NCBI GenBank assembly: GCA_043773745.1
Contig: JAYVEV010000043.1
Span: 1 to 64,000, forward strand
Source of the DNA: UKL13-2 sp043773745
GTDB taxonomy: Bacteria > Pseudomonadota > Gammaproteobacteria > Burkholderiales > Usitatibacteraceae
Length of the DNA: 64,000 nucleotides
Direction: 5' to 3'
Below are positions 55,078 to 63,846 of this stretch, in pieces. Each line of letters opens with the position of its first letter. The stretch's first letter is position 1. Position numbers and translations under genes: made by a program. Under the pieces are notes generated by a model, which worked only from the letters and a program-made list of their open reading frames with translations, was not told the origin of the DNA and did not search any database.

Positions 55078-55608
55078 TTAAGACTTCGGCGCAATACTGT
55101 AATCAAACTCGTAAGAATGCTTGCCATCCGCGATGATGATATTCATCTTGCCGCTCAGCCCCACCAACTGGTCAGTGCCGGAATCTGGCACCACGGTAAC
55201 TGAGAGTGTTGGCGCACCGCGATTCATGGTGCCGGTGTGCTGCAGTACAAAGCTGCCGCTGCGGCCATGCAGAGTGCCGGTGACGCGCTCCATCGCCACA
55301 TAACCGGCGGAACCTTTTACACCGGTTTGTACTGCCAACATTTGGCCCTGGCTGGTAGCGCTCAGATCGCCATGAAATTGCTTGTCAATGGTCATCCTGC
55401 CGGGTGCTGCAGAGACGGCATTTTCCACGGGCGGTTGAGAGGTAAGCTTTACATCGAAAGCGCCGACGGCGTGCAGGTTCATGGCTTTTTCCCTTTGAGT
55501 TTGTTGTTGGCTGGCTAATGAGGCAGTTGCATCAAGCGCCCAGCTTGGGATAAGAGCAGCACAAATGCAGGCTGCCAAGCCAGCAGTTATCTGAAAACGG
55601 GGTTTCAT
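55078..55608 (-). CDS. Exported DUF3224-domain protein
   Basis: A 176-residue protein with a signal peptide (cleavage near SWALDA, about residue 25) and a single DUF3224 domain: the block RMTIDKQFHGDLSATSQGQML, then GSAGYVAMERVTGTLHGR, SFVLQHTGTM and VVPDSGTDQLVGLSGKMNI. Members are small beta barrels of allene-oxide-cyclase-like fold with no known role. Most DUF3224 proteins are cytoplasmic, so the signal peptide is noteworthy. It lies between tilS and ndk. Confidence 0.88.
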   Translation of the reverse strand: MKPRFQITAGLAACICAALIPSWALDATASLASQQQTQREKAMNLHAVGAFDVKLTSQPPVENAVSAAPGRMTIDKQFHGDLSATSQGQMLAVQTGVKGSAGYVAMERVTGTLHGRSGSFVLQHTGTMNRGAPTLSVTVVPDSGTDQLVGLSGKMNIIIADGKHSYEFDYSIAPKS

Positions 55609-55623
55609 ATTGTGTTTTGTCCA

Positions 55624-56619
55624 TTATTTAGTTTGATTCAATAACAGTTCCAACCGGTCACGCTTTCGTTGGATAATAAATTCATGTCCACCGGCCTGAT
55701 GCGGCCTGCTTTCCGGCGACTCTCGAAATAATTGCACAGCCCAATCTTCAAGTTGCGAATGTGAAGCCGTGGTGATATTTTGCCAGCGCAACCAATAGTA
55801 AAGCGCATTCACTTGTCGTGGCAGCTTGTCGTTGGATGGCAACACGTCAAGTGCATCCGCAAACGCTTCTGTGCCGTTCCACCTGAGATCAATCTTCGCC
55901 AGCGCTTCATTGAGCTCAGCATTTTCCGCCGCATGGCGAGCGGTGCGGGCAAGAGACTCGGCGTATTGCGGGAAACGTTCGGCAATAACAGGCACTAATT
56001 GATGACGGATAAAATTACGGGTGTAAGCCGTGTCGTTATTGGATTCATCTTCAATCCAGCGAAGTGAGTGTGCTGTTGCGTAGGCTTCAATTGATTCGCG
56101 ACTAATGGCGAGTAGCGGGCGCAGCAAAGTTTTAGTCGCGGAAAGCGCCCTTGCCTCGCCCATGGCAGCCAGGCCCTTTAGGCCGGTTCCGCGCAACATT
56201 TGATGCAACACGGTTTCGGCCTGATCATCTTGATGCTGTGCGGTGAGAATAAATGCAGCATGGTTTTTTTGCAGTGCTCGGTAGCGCGCTTCACGCGCCG
56301 CAGCTTCCAATCCTGCACCTGAATTGCTATCCACAGCGATAACTTCAACCGTGATGGGGATATCGCGTTGCAGACACTCCGCATGGCAAAAATCAGCCCA
56401 CGCATTCGCGTTGGGACTGATGCCATGATTAACGTGAATTGCCTGAAGAGCCAAGCTGGGCAAGGACTTGTCGAGTCTGAGACGATGCAAAATTTCGAGC
56501 AGCACTATTGAGTCAACGCCACCCGAAAAAGCGATGGCCAGTGGTTTCATGTTTATATGGTGGCGCGCCAGAAAATCCGCCACATGATTTTTAAGAATTG
56601 TTTCGACGGGCTCAATCAT
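55624..56619 (-). CDS. tilS: tRNA(Ile)-lysidine synthetase, short form
   Basis: N-type ATP-pyrophosphatase that puts lysidine at position 34 of tRNA-Ile(CAU), making it read AUA. The 331-residue protein has the PP-loop AFSGGVDSIVLL (about 29-40), the HVNHGISPNA strand, AREARYRALQ and QDDQAETVLHQMLRGTGLKG segments and the small substrate-binding region. It ends soon after the IIQRKRDRLELLL strand, so the large C-terminal domain of E. coli TilS (432 residues) is missing; Aquifex TilS is naturally of this short type. It follows accA by 20 bp. Confidence 0.93.
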   Translation of the reverse strand: MIEPVETILKNHVADFLARHHINMKPLAIAFSGGVDSIVLLEILHRLRLDKSLPSLALQAIHVNHGISPNANAWADFCHAECLQRDIPITVEVIAVDSNSGAGLEAAAREARYRALQKNHAAFILTAQHQDDQAETVLHQMLRGTGLKGLAAMGEARALSATKTLLRPLLAISRESIEAYATAHSLRWIEDESNNDTAYTRNFIRHQLVPVIAERFPQYAESLARTARHAAENAELNEALAKIDLRWNGTEAFADALDVLPSNDKLPRQVNALYYWLRWQNITTASHSQLEDWAVQLFRESPESRPHQAGGHEFIIQRKRDRLELLLNQTK

Positions 56620-56638
56620 GATTACTGACTTGCTGCCA

Positions 56639-57613
56639 CTACTCCGACACTTCTTTGAATTTCCCTAGTTCCAGCAATTTTTTCTGCCGATCCAGCACCA
56701 GCTTGTCAGTCGATTTTTCCTGCAGGTGCTTGAGTGAATCTGCAATCGCTTTCTTCAATGTTTGCGCCATAGCAGCGGGATCACGATGCGCGCCCCCCAG
56801 GGGCTCATTGAGAACTTTGTCAATCAAGCCCAGCGCTTTTAATTTTGGTGCGGTGATCTGCATAATCTCGGCAGCTTCTGATGCTTTGGTTGAATCTTTC
56901 CACAAAATCGAAGCGCAGCCCTCGGGTGAGATCACCGAGTAGGTTGAATACTGCAGCATGAAAGTTAAATCGCCGACCGCAATTGCCAAGGCTCCACCGG
57001 AACCGCCTTCGCCGATAATGGTGCAGATAATCGGCACCCGCAGTCCAGCCAGAACATAAAGATTTTGCCCAATCGCTTCCGACTGCCCGCGCTCTTCTGC
57101 TCCAACACCAGGATATGCGCCGGGGGTGTCAATAAAAGTCAGCAACGGCACACCGAACTTTTCCGCAAGCTTCATTAATCTGAGCGCCTTGCGATAGCCT
57201 TCCGGACGCGGCATGCCAAAATTTCGGAATTGGCGTTCTTTAGTATCACGACCTTTTTGATGGCCGATCACCATCACACTTTGGCCATTGAATCGGGCCA
57301 TACCACCAACAATGGCGGCGTCATCCGCATAGGAACGATCACCATGCAACTCCTCAAAATCGGTGGTGATCGCATTAATATAATCAAGCGAATATGGCCG
57401 CTGAGGATGCCGCGCAACTTGACTTATTTGCCATGCATTGAGCTTGGCGTAGATGTCTTTGGTCAGGCCCTGGCTCTTTTTAGCGAGCTTTTCGATCTCA
57501 GCAGAAATATCGACGGCCGAATCGTCCTGTACAAAGCGTAGCTCCTCGATTTTGCCTTCCAATTCGGCAATAGGCGATTCGAAATCAAGAAAATTGGGTT
57601 TAGGTGTGCTCAT
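56639..57613 (-). CDS. accA: Acetyl-CoA carboxylase carboxyltransferase subunit alpha
   Basis: Alpha subunit of the carboxyltransferase that makes malonyl-CoA, the first step in fatty-acid synthesis. The 324-residue product shows the start region FLDFESPIAELEGKIEELR, the LHGDRSYADDAAIVGGMARF block, the crotonase-like FIDTPGAYPGVGAEERGQ and GEGGSGGALAIAVGD oxyanion segments and the C-terminal helix. The start at 57613 is chosen because the family begins here; an in-frame start at 57637 adds eight unrelated residues. The 106-bp gap to the next, divergent gene has a TATAAT box at 57664-57669 on the plus strand without a good -35. Confidence 0.97.
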   Translation of the reverse strand: MSTPKPNFLDFESPIAELEGKIEELRFVQDDSAVDISAEIEKLAKKSQGLTKDIYAKLNAWQISQVARHPQRPYSLDYINAITTDFEELHGDRSYADDAAIVGGMARFNGQSVMVIGHQKGRDTKERQFRNFGMPRPEGYRKALRLMKLAEKFGVPLLTFIDTPGAYPGVGAEERGQSEAIGQNLYVLAGLRVPIICTIIGEGGSGGALAIAVGDLTFMLQYSTYSVISPEGCASILWKDSTKASEAAEIMQITAPKLKALGLIDKVLNEPLGGAHRDPAAMAQTLKKAIADSLKHLQEKSTDKLVLDRQKKLLELGKFKEVSE

Positions 57614-57719
57614 TCGATGCGTAAAGGTGTTTGGCAACTGGGAATGATACCAAGTTGTATCGGTATAATCGCATGTAACTTAAATTCAACTAATTTTGCA
57701 TGAAAGTGTCTCAACCAGC

Positions 57720-58280
57720 ATGGCCAATCGACTCTCTAGAATTACCACCCGAACAGGCGATGATGGCTCAACCGGCTTAGGCGATGGTGCCCGCATCCAA
57801 AAATCTGCGCTTCGCGTAATGGCAATGGGCGAAGTTGATGAATTAAATAGCCAAATTGGTGTGTTACTGACCGAGCCTCTGCCCGTTTTTGCCTCTACCA
57901 TGCTGACCCGAATACAAAATCAATTATTCGATCTAGGTGGCGAAATTTGTATTCCCGGACATATTGCAATCAACACTTCGCACGTCTTATTTCTGGATGA
58001 AGCAATTGCCCAATTGAATGCCGATTTGCCTCCTTTAAAAGAATTTATCTTGCCCGGCGGCTCACGTGCTGCCGCATTTGCGCACGTGGCACGTACCGTT
58101 GCGCGGCGCGCCGAACGCACTCTGGTGGCGCTAGGCTTTGAGCCAGCGCAGCAGATTTCTGCATTATCGTTGCAATATTTGAACCGATTATCTGATTTGC
58201 TCTTTATAATTAGTCGTACGCTTAATCGGCATGCTGGTGTCGCGGATGTTTGTTGGTCTCGTGAACCGGACGGGTCATAA
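57720..58280 (+). CDS. Cob(I)alamin adenosyltransferase, PduO type
   Basis: Adds the adenosyl group of ATP to cob(I)alamin to make coenzyme B12. The 186-residue product starts MANRLSRITTRTGDDGSTGLGDG, the PduO-type ATP-binding segment, and has FDLGGEICIPG, FILPGGSRAAAFAHVARTVARRAER and LNRLSDLLFIISR, all family marks. The start at 57720 is preferred to an in-frame TTG at 57696. The presence of this gene suggests the cell uses adenosylcobalamin. A BtuF-like cobalamin-binding gene at the end of the window is a possible functional partner. Confidence 0.95.
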   Translation: MANRLSRITTRTGDDGSTGLGDGARIQKSALRVMAMGEVDELNSQIGVLLTEPLPVFASTMLTRIQNQLFDLGGEICIPGHIAINTSHVLFLDEAIAQLNADLPPLKEFILPGGSRAAAFAHVARTVARRAERTLVALGFEPAQQISALSLQYLNRLSDLLFIISRTLNRHAGVADVCWSREPDGS

Positions 58281-58300
58281 AATCATGGATAAATAAACTG

Positions 58301-58876
58301 ATGGCTGATCTCGAACTCAACGAAAAACTGGCTTCACTCTTATCACGCTGCGGGATAGGTGATAAAAAAGCATTCGCTTCTTTATATGAAGCAACCAATT
58401 CGAAACTGTTTGCAGTTTCGCTGCGTATAGTCAGGGAACGGCATCTCGCCGAGGAAGCCCTGCAGGATAGTTTTGTGAATATTTGGAAAAATGCATCAAC
58501 TTATGCCGTTGCCAAATCCGCACCCATGACATGGATGGCGGCTATCGTGCGCAACCGCAGCCTTGATATTGTGCGTCGCCCTCATCTTGAAATTCAGGAT
58601 GAAGAGGAATATTTCACGCTAAATCTGGAAGATGGGCGGGCCGGTCCACATGAACAATTGACCGAAGGTCGCGAGGCCGCGCAGATTGAGTCCTGCATGA
58701 AAGCGCTGGAGGCAGATCAGCGGCAGACAATTTCGCTCGCGTTTTTCCACGGACTTTCGCATTCGGAAGTTTCGGATCATTTGGGCAGGCCGCTCGGCAC
58801 CATCAAAACGCATATTCGGCGCGGATTACTCAAACTCAAAAATTGCCTCGATGATCATGTTAGAGGTTTAGCATGA
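58301..58876 (+). CDS. ECF-family RNA polymerase sigma factor (SigK-like)
   Basis: A 191-residue sigma factor. Region 2 runs about 25-90 (FASLYEATNSKLFAVSLRIV; EEALQDSFVNIWKNA; WMAAIVRNRSLDIVRR) and region 4 about 130-180 (LEADQRQTISLAFFHGLSHSEV; LGRPLGTIKTHIRRGLLKLK). It resembles the group of ECF factors paired with RskA-type anti-sigma factors (SigK in mycobacteria). Its stop overlaps the start of that gene by 4 bp. Targets are not visible; the pair probably answers an envelope or redox signal. Confidence 0.95.
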   Translation: MADLELNEKLASLLSRCGIGDKKAFASLYEATNSKLFAVSLRIVRERHLAEEALQDSFVNIWKNASTYAVAKSAPMTWMAAIVRNRSLDIVRRPHLEIQDEEEYFTLNLEDGRAGPHEQLTEGREAAQIESCMKALEADQRQTISLAFFHGLSHSEVSDHLGRPLGTIKTHIRRGLLKLKNCLDDHVRGLA

Positions 58877-59613
58877 GAATCATCAATCCCGAACTGCGCG
58901 GCCGTCTAGCCTCTGAGTATGTATTGGGCACCTTGCGTGGTGGTGCTCGTCGACGCTTTGAACAGTTTTTGAAAAGTGATTATGCCCTTCGCGCGGAAGT
59001 CGCCAAATGGGAAACTCACCTCACCCCGCTTATTGAACGGCTGAAACCAGTTGTGCCCCCGGTTCATGTATGGGCCAATATTGAAGCGAGAATCGGCGGC
59101 GCAAGCATCGCAACTTCAACAACCCAAGCGGGCTGGCTAGGCAGTCTGAAGTTCTGGCGCGGTCTCGGCGTGGCCACATCGCTCATGGCCAGTGTCTTAT
59201 TTGCGGCATTGTTGACGCTTAAAAGCAACGAAGCCCCCAGCACTGACCCTGTGATGTTAGCAGTCCTGGAAGACCAAGGTATAGCCCGTATGGTGATTGA
59301 ACAGCCCAAGACTGGTTTGCTGATGGTCAAAATGGTCAAGCCATGGGGTGTTGTGCCCAATCAAAGTATGGAGTTGTGGGTAATACCGAAGGATGGAGCG
59401 CCGCGAACATTAGGCGTTATCAACGACGACGGCGAAACCAAAATCACCATGCCGGATATGGAACTTCGCTTGACTGACGGTACTGTGTTCGCCATCACCA
59501 ACGAACCCAAAGGTGGTTCACCTACCGGTAAGCCCACCGGCTCGATCATGTGTAAAGGCACTATTGCGCGCATGCCAGCGAAAGCTGATACCAAACAGCG
59601 CGGACAAATTTAG
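58873..59613 (+). CDS. RskA-type anti-sigma factor
   Basis: A 246-residue membrane protein that should hold its partner sigma factor inactive. The N-terminal anti-sigma domain (about 1-85: LASEYVLGTLRGGARRRFEQFL) lacks the zinc-binding His/Cys set of the ZAS class. One membrane helix follows (about 100-116, GLGVATSLMASVLFAALL), then the periplasmic RskA domain (VIEQPKTGLLMVKM; VPNQSMELWVIPKDGAPRTLG). ATGA overlap with the sigma gene indicates coupled translation and balanced amounts. Release of the sigma factor in RskA systems usually needs membrane proteolysis. Confidence 0.92.
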   Translation: MRIINPELRGRLASEYVLGTLRGGARRRFEQFLKSDYALRAEVAKWETHLTPLIERLKPVVPPVHVWANIEARIGGASIATSTTQAGWLGSLKFWRGLGVATSLMASVLFAALLTLKSNEAPSTDPVMLAVLEDQGIARMVIEQPKTGLLMVKMVKPWGVVPNQSMELWVIPKDGAPRTLGVINDDGETKITMPDMELRLTDGTVFAITNEPKGGSPTGKPTGSIMCKGTIARMPAKADTKQRGQI

Positions 59614-59836
59614 CTTTTATCAAGACATGAAACTCTAGCATTGGCACGGGTTTTGAGGCGAAAATGAGTGTTAGTGCCGTTGGATATTAATGTTTTATTT
59701 TTAGAACCCGCAACACCGGTAATGGTTACTTGTATTTGTCGCCGCGTGAAAAAATGCGGTGTTGATTCTGCGCAAGCCCATTAATTTGTCCCGTGATAGC
59801 ATCGATTGGCCCGCTAACCGATGATCTCGCCAGTCT

Positions 59837-60772
59837 ATGTCCACCACTGCATACATTACCCACCCATCTTTCCTTAAACATGAAATGGGTGCAGATCACC
59901 CCGAGTGCGCGGCGCGTCTTGAAGTAATCAACGACTACCTGCTGTCGCAGGGCTTGCTGGGGATGATGCCTCCCTATGAAGCACCTGCCGCGACGCATGA
60001 ACAATTGTTACGCGCGCACACCGCTCATTATTTGGCAGAGATTGTGGCGATGTCGCCCAACGCTGGTTATGTTCAGGTGGATCCCGATACCAAGATGAAC
60101 CCACACACTCTAAATGCCGCGCACCATGCCGCTGGCGCAGCGGTGCTGGCAACTGATCTGGTAATGGCGAGTGAAGTAACCAACGCTTTCTGTGCGGTAC
60201 GGCCACCCGGCCACCATGCTGAGCGCGATGCTGGAATGGGTTTTTGTTTTTTCAATAACGTCGCCGTGGGCATTCGCCATGCGCAGCGCCATCACGGCCT
60301 CAAGCGTGTTGCGCTGGTTGATTTCGATGTACATCACGGCAATGGCAGCGAAGATATTTTGGCCGGTGATGATGAAGTGCTGATGGTGTCTACGTTTCAG
60401 CATCCGCTATATCCATATCTGGGCGAAACTCCCAAAGGCGCAAACATGCTTAATGTGCCACTTGCGCCGCGCACATACGGTGATGCGATGCGCAAGGTGG
60501 TGATGGAGCGCTGGCTGCCTGCGTTGGAAGCATTCCGCCCCGAACTGATTTATATTTCAGCTGGCTTTGATGCCCATCGCGATGACGATATGGCTAGTCT
60601 TGGCTGGTTGGAAGCTGATTATGCATGGGTTACCGCGCGTCTAGTCGAGGTGGCGAACCGCCACGCACAGGGTCGTATCATTTCGATCTTGGAAGGCGGT
60701 TATGAATTGCATGCTCTGGCTCGCAGCGTAGGCGCGCACGTTGGCGTACTCATGGGCGCGGTGGACGCGTGA
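59837..60772 (+). CDS. Histone deacetylase-family (class II) deacetylase
   Basis: A 311-residue zinc deacetylase of the HDAC/AcuC/APAH family. The visible catalytic set includes RPPGHHAERDAGMGFCFFNN (the two His of the charge relay), DFDVHHGNGSEDIL (Asp and His zinc ligands) and SAGFDAHRDDDMA (second Asp ligand). Bacterial members remove acetyl groups from proteins or from polyamines. Its stop overlaps the GTG start of a Pat-type protein acetyltransferase by 4 bp, so protein lysine deacetylation is the likeliest role here. No clear ribosome-binding site is seen. Confidence 0.93.
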   Translation: MSTTAYITHPSFLKHEMGADHPECAARLEVINDYLLSQGLLGMMPPYEAPAATHEQLLRAHTAHYLAEIVAMSPNAGYVQVDPDTKMNPHTLNAAHHAAGAAVLATDLVMASEVTNAFCAVRPPGHHAERDAGMGFCFFNNVAVGIRHAQRHHGLKRVALVDFDVHHGNGSEDILAGDDEVLMVSTFQHPLYPYLGETPKGANMLNVPLAPRTYGDAMRKVVMERWLPALEAFRPELIYISAGFDAHRDDDMASLGWLEADYAWVTARLVEVANRHAQGRIISILEGGYELHALARSVGAHVGVLMGAVDA

Positions 60773-63429
60773 AGTTTCAATATTTAGCGCCGTTATTTGA
60801 TCCAGCATTGATCTTTGTTTATGCGCAAGATCATGCGCCTTCATCCAGTGCCGCGCTCCTAAACACCGCACTCGACGAAGATGCATTTACCGGCACCATC
60901 ACCCGTGTACAGGCAACACAAGCTGGCTTTGCAGCTATCGATATCAGCACCCGCCCTGACCTCGCCCTGATTGCGGTGGGCGATGACAAGGTGATTGCGG
61001 CACTTAGCCACGCTGCCCAAGCACGAGTACGGGCGGCAATTATTTACGATACGGCACAGCCGCATATTGAAATCTTAAAAGAGATTGCTGAACATCACGG
61101 CATTCACCTGCTTGGTCCGGGATCATTGGGTTTACAGCGGCCTCATATCAAGCTCAATGCCTGCATTGCCGGTAGCTTGCAGGGCACGGGAAAATTGGCA
61201 CTCATATCGCAATCAGGCGCATTGACGGCAGCGATGCTTGATTGGGCCGAATCAAACGCGGTGACGTTTTCGGCTGTGGTGGCAACCGGTCGGTCGGCCG
61301 CACTTGATATCGCTGACTTGTTGGATTTTCTAGCGCAAGACTCGCATACACACAGCATCGTGATGTACATGGAAGGTATTCGCAGCGGCCGGCGTTTTAT
61401 GAGCGCCTTGCGTGCGGCAGCAAGAGCCAAGCCAGTGATCGTGTTGAAGGCGGGGCGTCGCGAACGCGGACGCCAGGCCGCACTTACCCACACCGGCACC
61501 ATGATCGGCGGCGATGATGTATTCGATGCCGCCTTGCAGCGCGCGGGTGCGGTGCGGGTGGATAGTTTTGTACAACTATTTTCGGCCGCAAAATGTTTGG
61601 CTGCACGCTACAAGCCGGTGGGCAACAGACTGGGTGTCATAGGCAACGGCGGAGGCCCCGGGGTGCTGGCGGCAGACTATGCCTATCTGCGAGGTGTTGA
61701 CGTGCCCGCTCTATCCAAAGCTACCTTAGCGCAATTACGAACCGCGCTTCCCCAAGCTTCCTCAATCGAAAATCCGGTTGACCTTGGCGAGCATGCCGAA
61801 GCTGCAGATTTCATTGCTGCCGCCGAAGTATTGGCCGCCTCGAAGGATGTGGATGGGGTATTAGTGGTGGTAACGCCCAAGCCCGGCATCGATATTGCCG
61901 CCATTGCGCGCGGCGCGACCGCACGCCTGCCAGGCATCTACAAGCCGGTCATCGGCTGTTGGATGGGTGAGACACGAGTGCGCGAAACGCGGCGTATGGT
62001 CAATGCTGCCGGCTTGCCCGTATTCCGGTTGCCTGAAGCTGCCGTCGATGCATTCGCCAACATTGCCTCGTTTTACAGCAACCAGCAAATGCTGATGCAA
62101 TCGCCGCCACCGTTGAATGTGGATATGCTGGATGACGCACCTGATGTGGCGGGCGCAAGAACTTTAATTAAGAGTGTACTGGTGGCTGGTCGCAATGTAC
62201 TCACGGAGACAGAATCAAAAGCACTACTCACTGCATTTCGCATTCCCGTTACTACCACCGAGGTAGCACATTCAGCGGAGCAGGCCGTTGAGATTGCGCA
62301 ACATCTGGGCTTTCCAGTGGTCATCAAAATTAATTCGCCCGATATTGCACACAAATCCGATGTTGGCGGTGTGATGCTGAATGTGCGTTCAGCTCAACAG
62401 GTACGCGCGGTATTTGCTGGCATGCTGGAAGAAGTTGCCCACCGTGCGCCAGAGGCTAAGGTAGATGGCGTATCGCTGCAACGCATGATCACCAAACGGC
62501 ATGGGCGTGAATTTTATGTGGGTATGACTACTGATGAATTATTCGGACCGGTCATAACTTTCGGCGCGGGTGGCACGATGATCGAAGTAATCGACGATCG
62601 TTCGGTGGCCCTCCCGCCGCTGAACCCATTTCTGGCTCGGCGGCTGATCGAGGGCGCACGCTCAGCCGCCGTATTGGGTGAATGGCGCGGCATGCCGCCC
62701 GCGCGAATCGAAGCTCTAGAGTATTTATTATTGCGCGTCTCAGAAATGATTTGCGAATTACCCGAGCTTAAAGAACTCGATATTAACCCGGTGATTCTCG
62801 ACGAGACTGGTGCTGCTGTCGTGGATGCACGGGCAGTGATTTGCATGGCATCGGCTAATACCGACGCAATGCATCAAATGCCCTACGCACACATGGCGAT
62901 ACTGCCTTATCCGAACTCACTCACGCGCAACATCATTACCCGTGATGGCATTCATTGCCAGTTCCGTCCGATCCGCCCCGAGGATGCCGATGCGCTGCAG
63001 AAATTTGTCCGCACCCTTTCCGACGAAGCCCGTTACATGCGCTTTCTCTCGACCATTACGGAATTATCGCCATCGCAGTTGGCGCGCTTCACCCAGATTG
63101 ATTACGACCGTGAGATGGCTATCGTGGTCACCATTGAGAGTGTCGATATGGGCGAGAGCATTATTGGCGTCGCTCGCTATTTATTAAATCCTGATGCGGT
63201 CACAGCTGAATTTGCTTTGGTGGTTGCTGATGAGTTTCAGGGGCGCGGTATCGGTGCCGAATTGATGAAGCGCATTTGCGAAATTGCGCGGGGTCGTGGC
63301 CTCACGGCGATCATCGGGTTCGTTCTGACCAGAAATATTGACATGCTGTCGCTGATGAGCAGGCTAGGCTTCACCGAAGAAACAGACTCGGACGATGCCG
63401 AACTGCGACGCGTGGTGATGACGCTTTGA
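60769..63429 (+). CDS. Pat-type protein lysine acetyltransferase (ADP-forming acyl-CoA synthetase-like + GNAT)
   Basis: An 886-residue fusion, the same length as Salmonella Pat. It has a CoA-binding Rossmann region (about 1-130), a succinyl-CoA-ligase-like part (about 135-460; ISQSGALTAAMLDWAESN and the ALTHTGTMIGGDDVF loop), an ATP-grasp domain (about 465-690; INSPDIAHKSDVGGVMLNV, then FGAGGTMIEV) and a C-terminal GNAT domain (about 725-885; acetyl-CoA loop QGRGIGAEL). Pat acetylates and shuts down acyl-CoA synthetases. The start is GTG, inside the deacetylase stop, so the pair forms an acetylation on/off unit. Whether the synthetase half is active is unknown. Confidence 0.93.
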   Translation: MKFQYLAPLFDPALIFVYAQDHAPSSSAALLNTALDEDAFTGTITRVQATQAGFAAIDISTRPDLALIAVGDDKVIAALSHAAQARVRAAIIYDTAQPHIEILKEIAEHHGIHLLGPGSLGLQRPHIKLNACIAGSLQGTGKLALISQSGALTAAMLDWAESNAVTFSAVVATGRSAALDIADLLDFLAQDSHTHSIVMYMEGIRSGRRFMSALRAAARAKPVIVLKAGRRERGRQAALTHTGTMIGGDDVFDAALQRAGAVRVDSFVQLFSAAKCLAARYKPVGNRLGVIGNGGGPGVLAADYAYLRGVDVPALSKATLAQLRTALPQASSIENPVDLGEHAEAADFIAAAEVLAASKDVDGVLVVVTPKPGIDIAAIARGATARLPGIYKPVIGCWMGETRVRETRRMVNAAGLPVFRLPEAAVDAFANIASFYSNQQMLMQSPPPLNVDMLDDAPDVAGARTLIKSVLVAGRNVLTETESKALLTAFRIPVTTTEVAHSAEQAVEIAQHLGFPVVIKINSPDIAHKSDVGGVMLNVRSAQQVRAVFAGMLEEVAHRAPEAKVDGVSLQRMITKRHGREFYVGMTTDELFGPVITFGAGGTMIEVIDDRSVALPPLNPFLARRLIEGARSAAVLGEWRGMPPARIEALEYLLLRVSEMICELPELKELDINPVILDETGAAVVDARAVICMASANTDAMHQMPYAHMAILPYPNSLTRNIITRDGIHCQFRPIRPEDADALQKFVRTLSDEARYMRFLSTITELSPSQLARFTQIDYDREMAIVVTIESVDMGESIIGVARYLLNPDAVTAEFALVVADEFQGRGIGAELMKRICEIARGRGLTAIIGFVLTRNIDMLSLMSRLGFTEETDSDDAELRRVVMTL

Positions 63430-63532
63430 GCGCTCACTCCAAACTCACCCTAACAAGCACGTCTTAATTTTTCTATATATTTTTCGTCGAGCTTGAATCA
63501 ACATTGACCCCCATATTCAGGAACCATCGTCA

Positions 63533-63790
63533 TTGCGCATTAACGATATCGCACCAAATTTCACAGCTAACTCCACACATGGCACCATCAATTTTCACGA
63601 CTGGATTGGCGACACTGAGCTTGCCGTTGCCAAACTCTACAATATGCTGCCTGCAGAAGAACTCGGCACGGCCGATGGCAGAACAGCAGCCACTAACGCA
63701 ACCGTTCGTTCTGTCTTTGTGATCGGCTAGGATAAAAAAATCAAACTGATGATGACGCGAAAAAAATTTAACCTGATGGCTGGAAAACGG
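63533..63790 (+). pseudogene. 1-Cys peroxiredoxin (Prx6/AhpC-TSA) remnant
   Basis: The start (RINDIAPNFTANSTHGTINFHDWIGD) and a late segment (VAKLYNMLP ... NATVRSVFVIG, then a stop codon, then DKKIKL) match the first 26 and the later third of bacterial Prx6-type peroxiredoxins. The middle, including the peroxidatic Cys (usual PVCTTE) and the Arg region, is missing. A TAG at 63728 cuts the frame right after VFVIG, and the rest decays. It is therefore a gene broken by an internal deletion and a stop. The apparent start codon is TTG. No product with peroxidase activity is expected. Confidence 0.75.
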
Positions 63791-63846
63791 TAAAGCCTTA
63801 TTTGCGGTTGGTTAAGCAACCGCGCTAAGGGTGAAGTCGAAACAAA

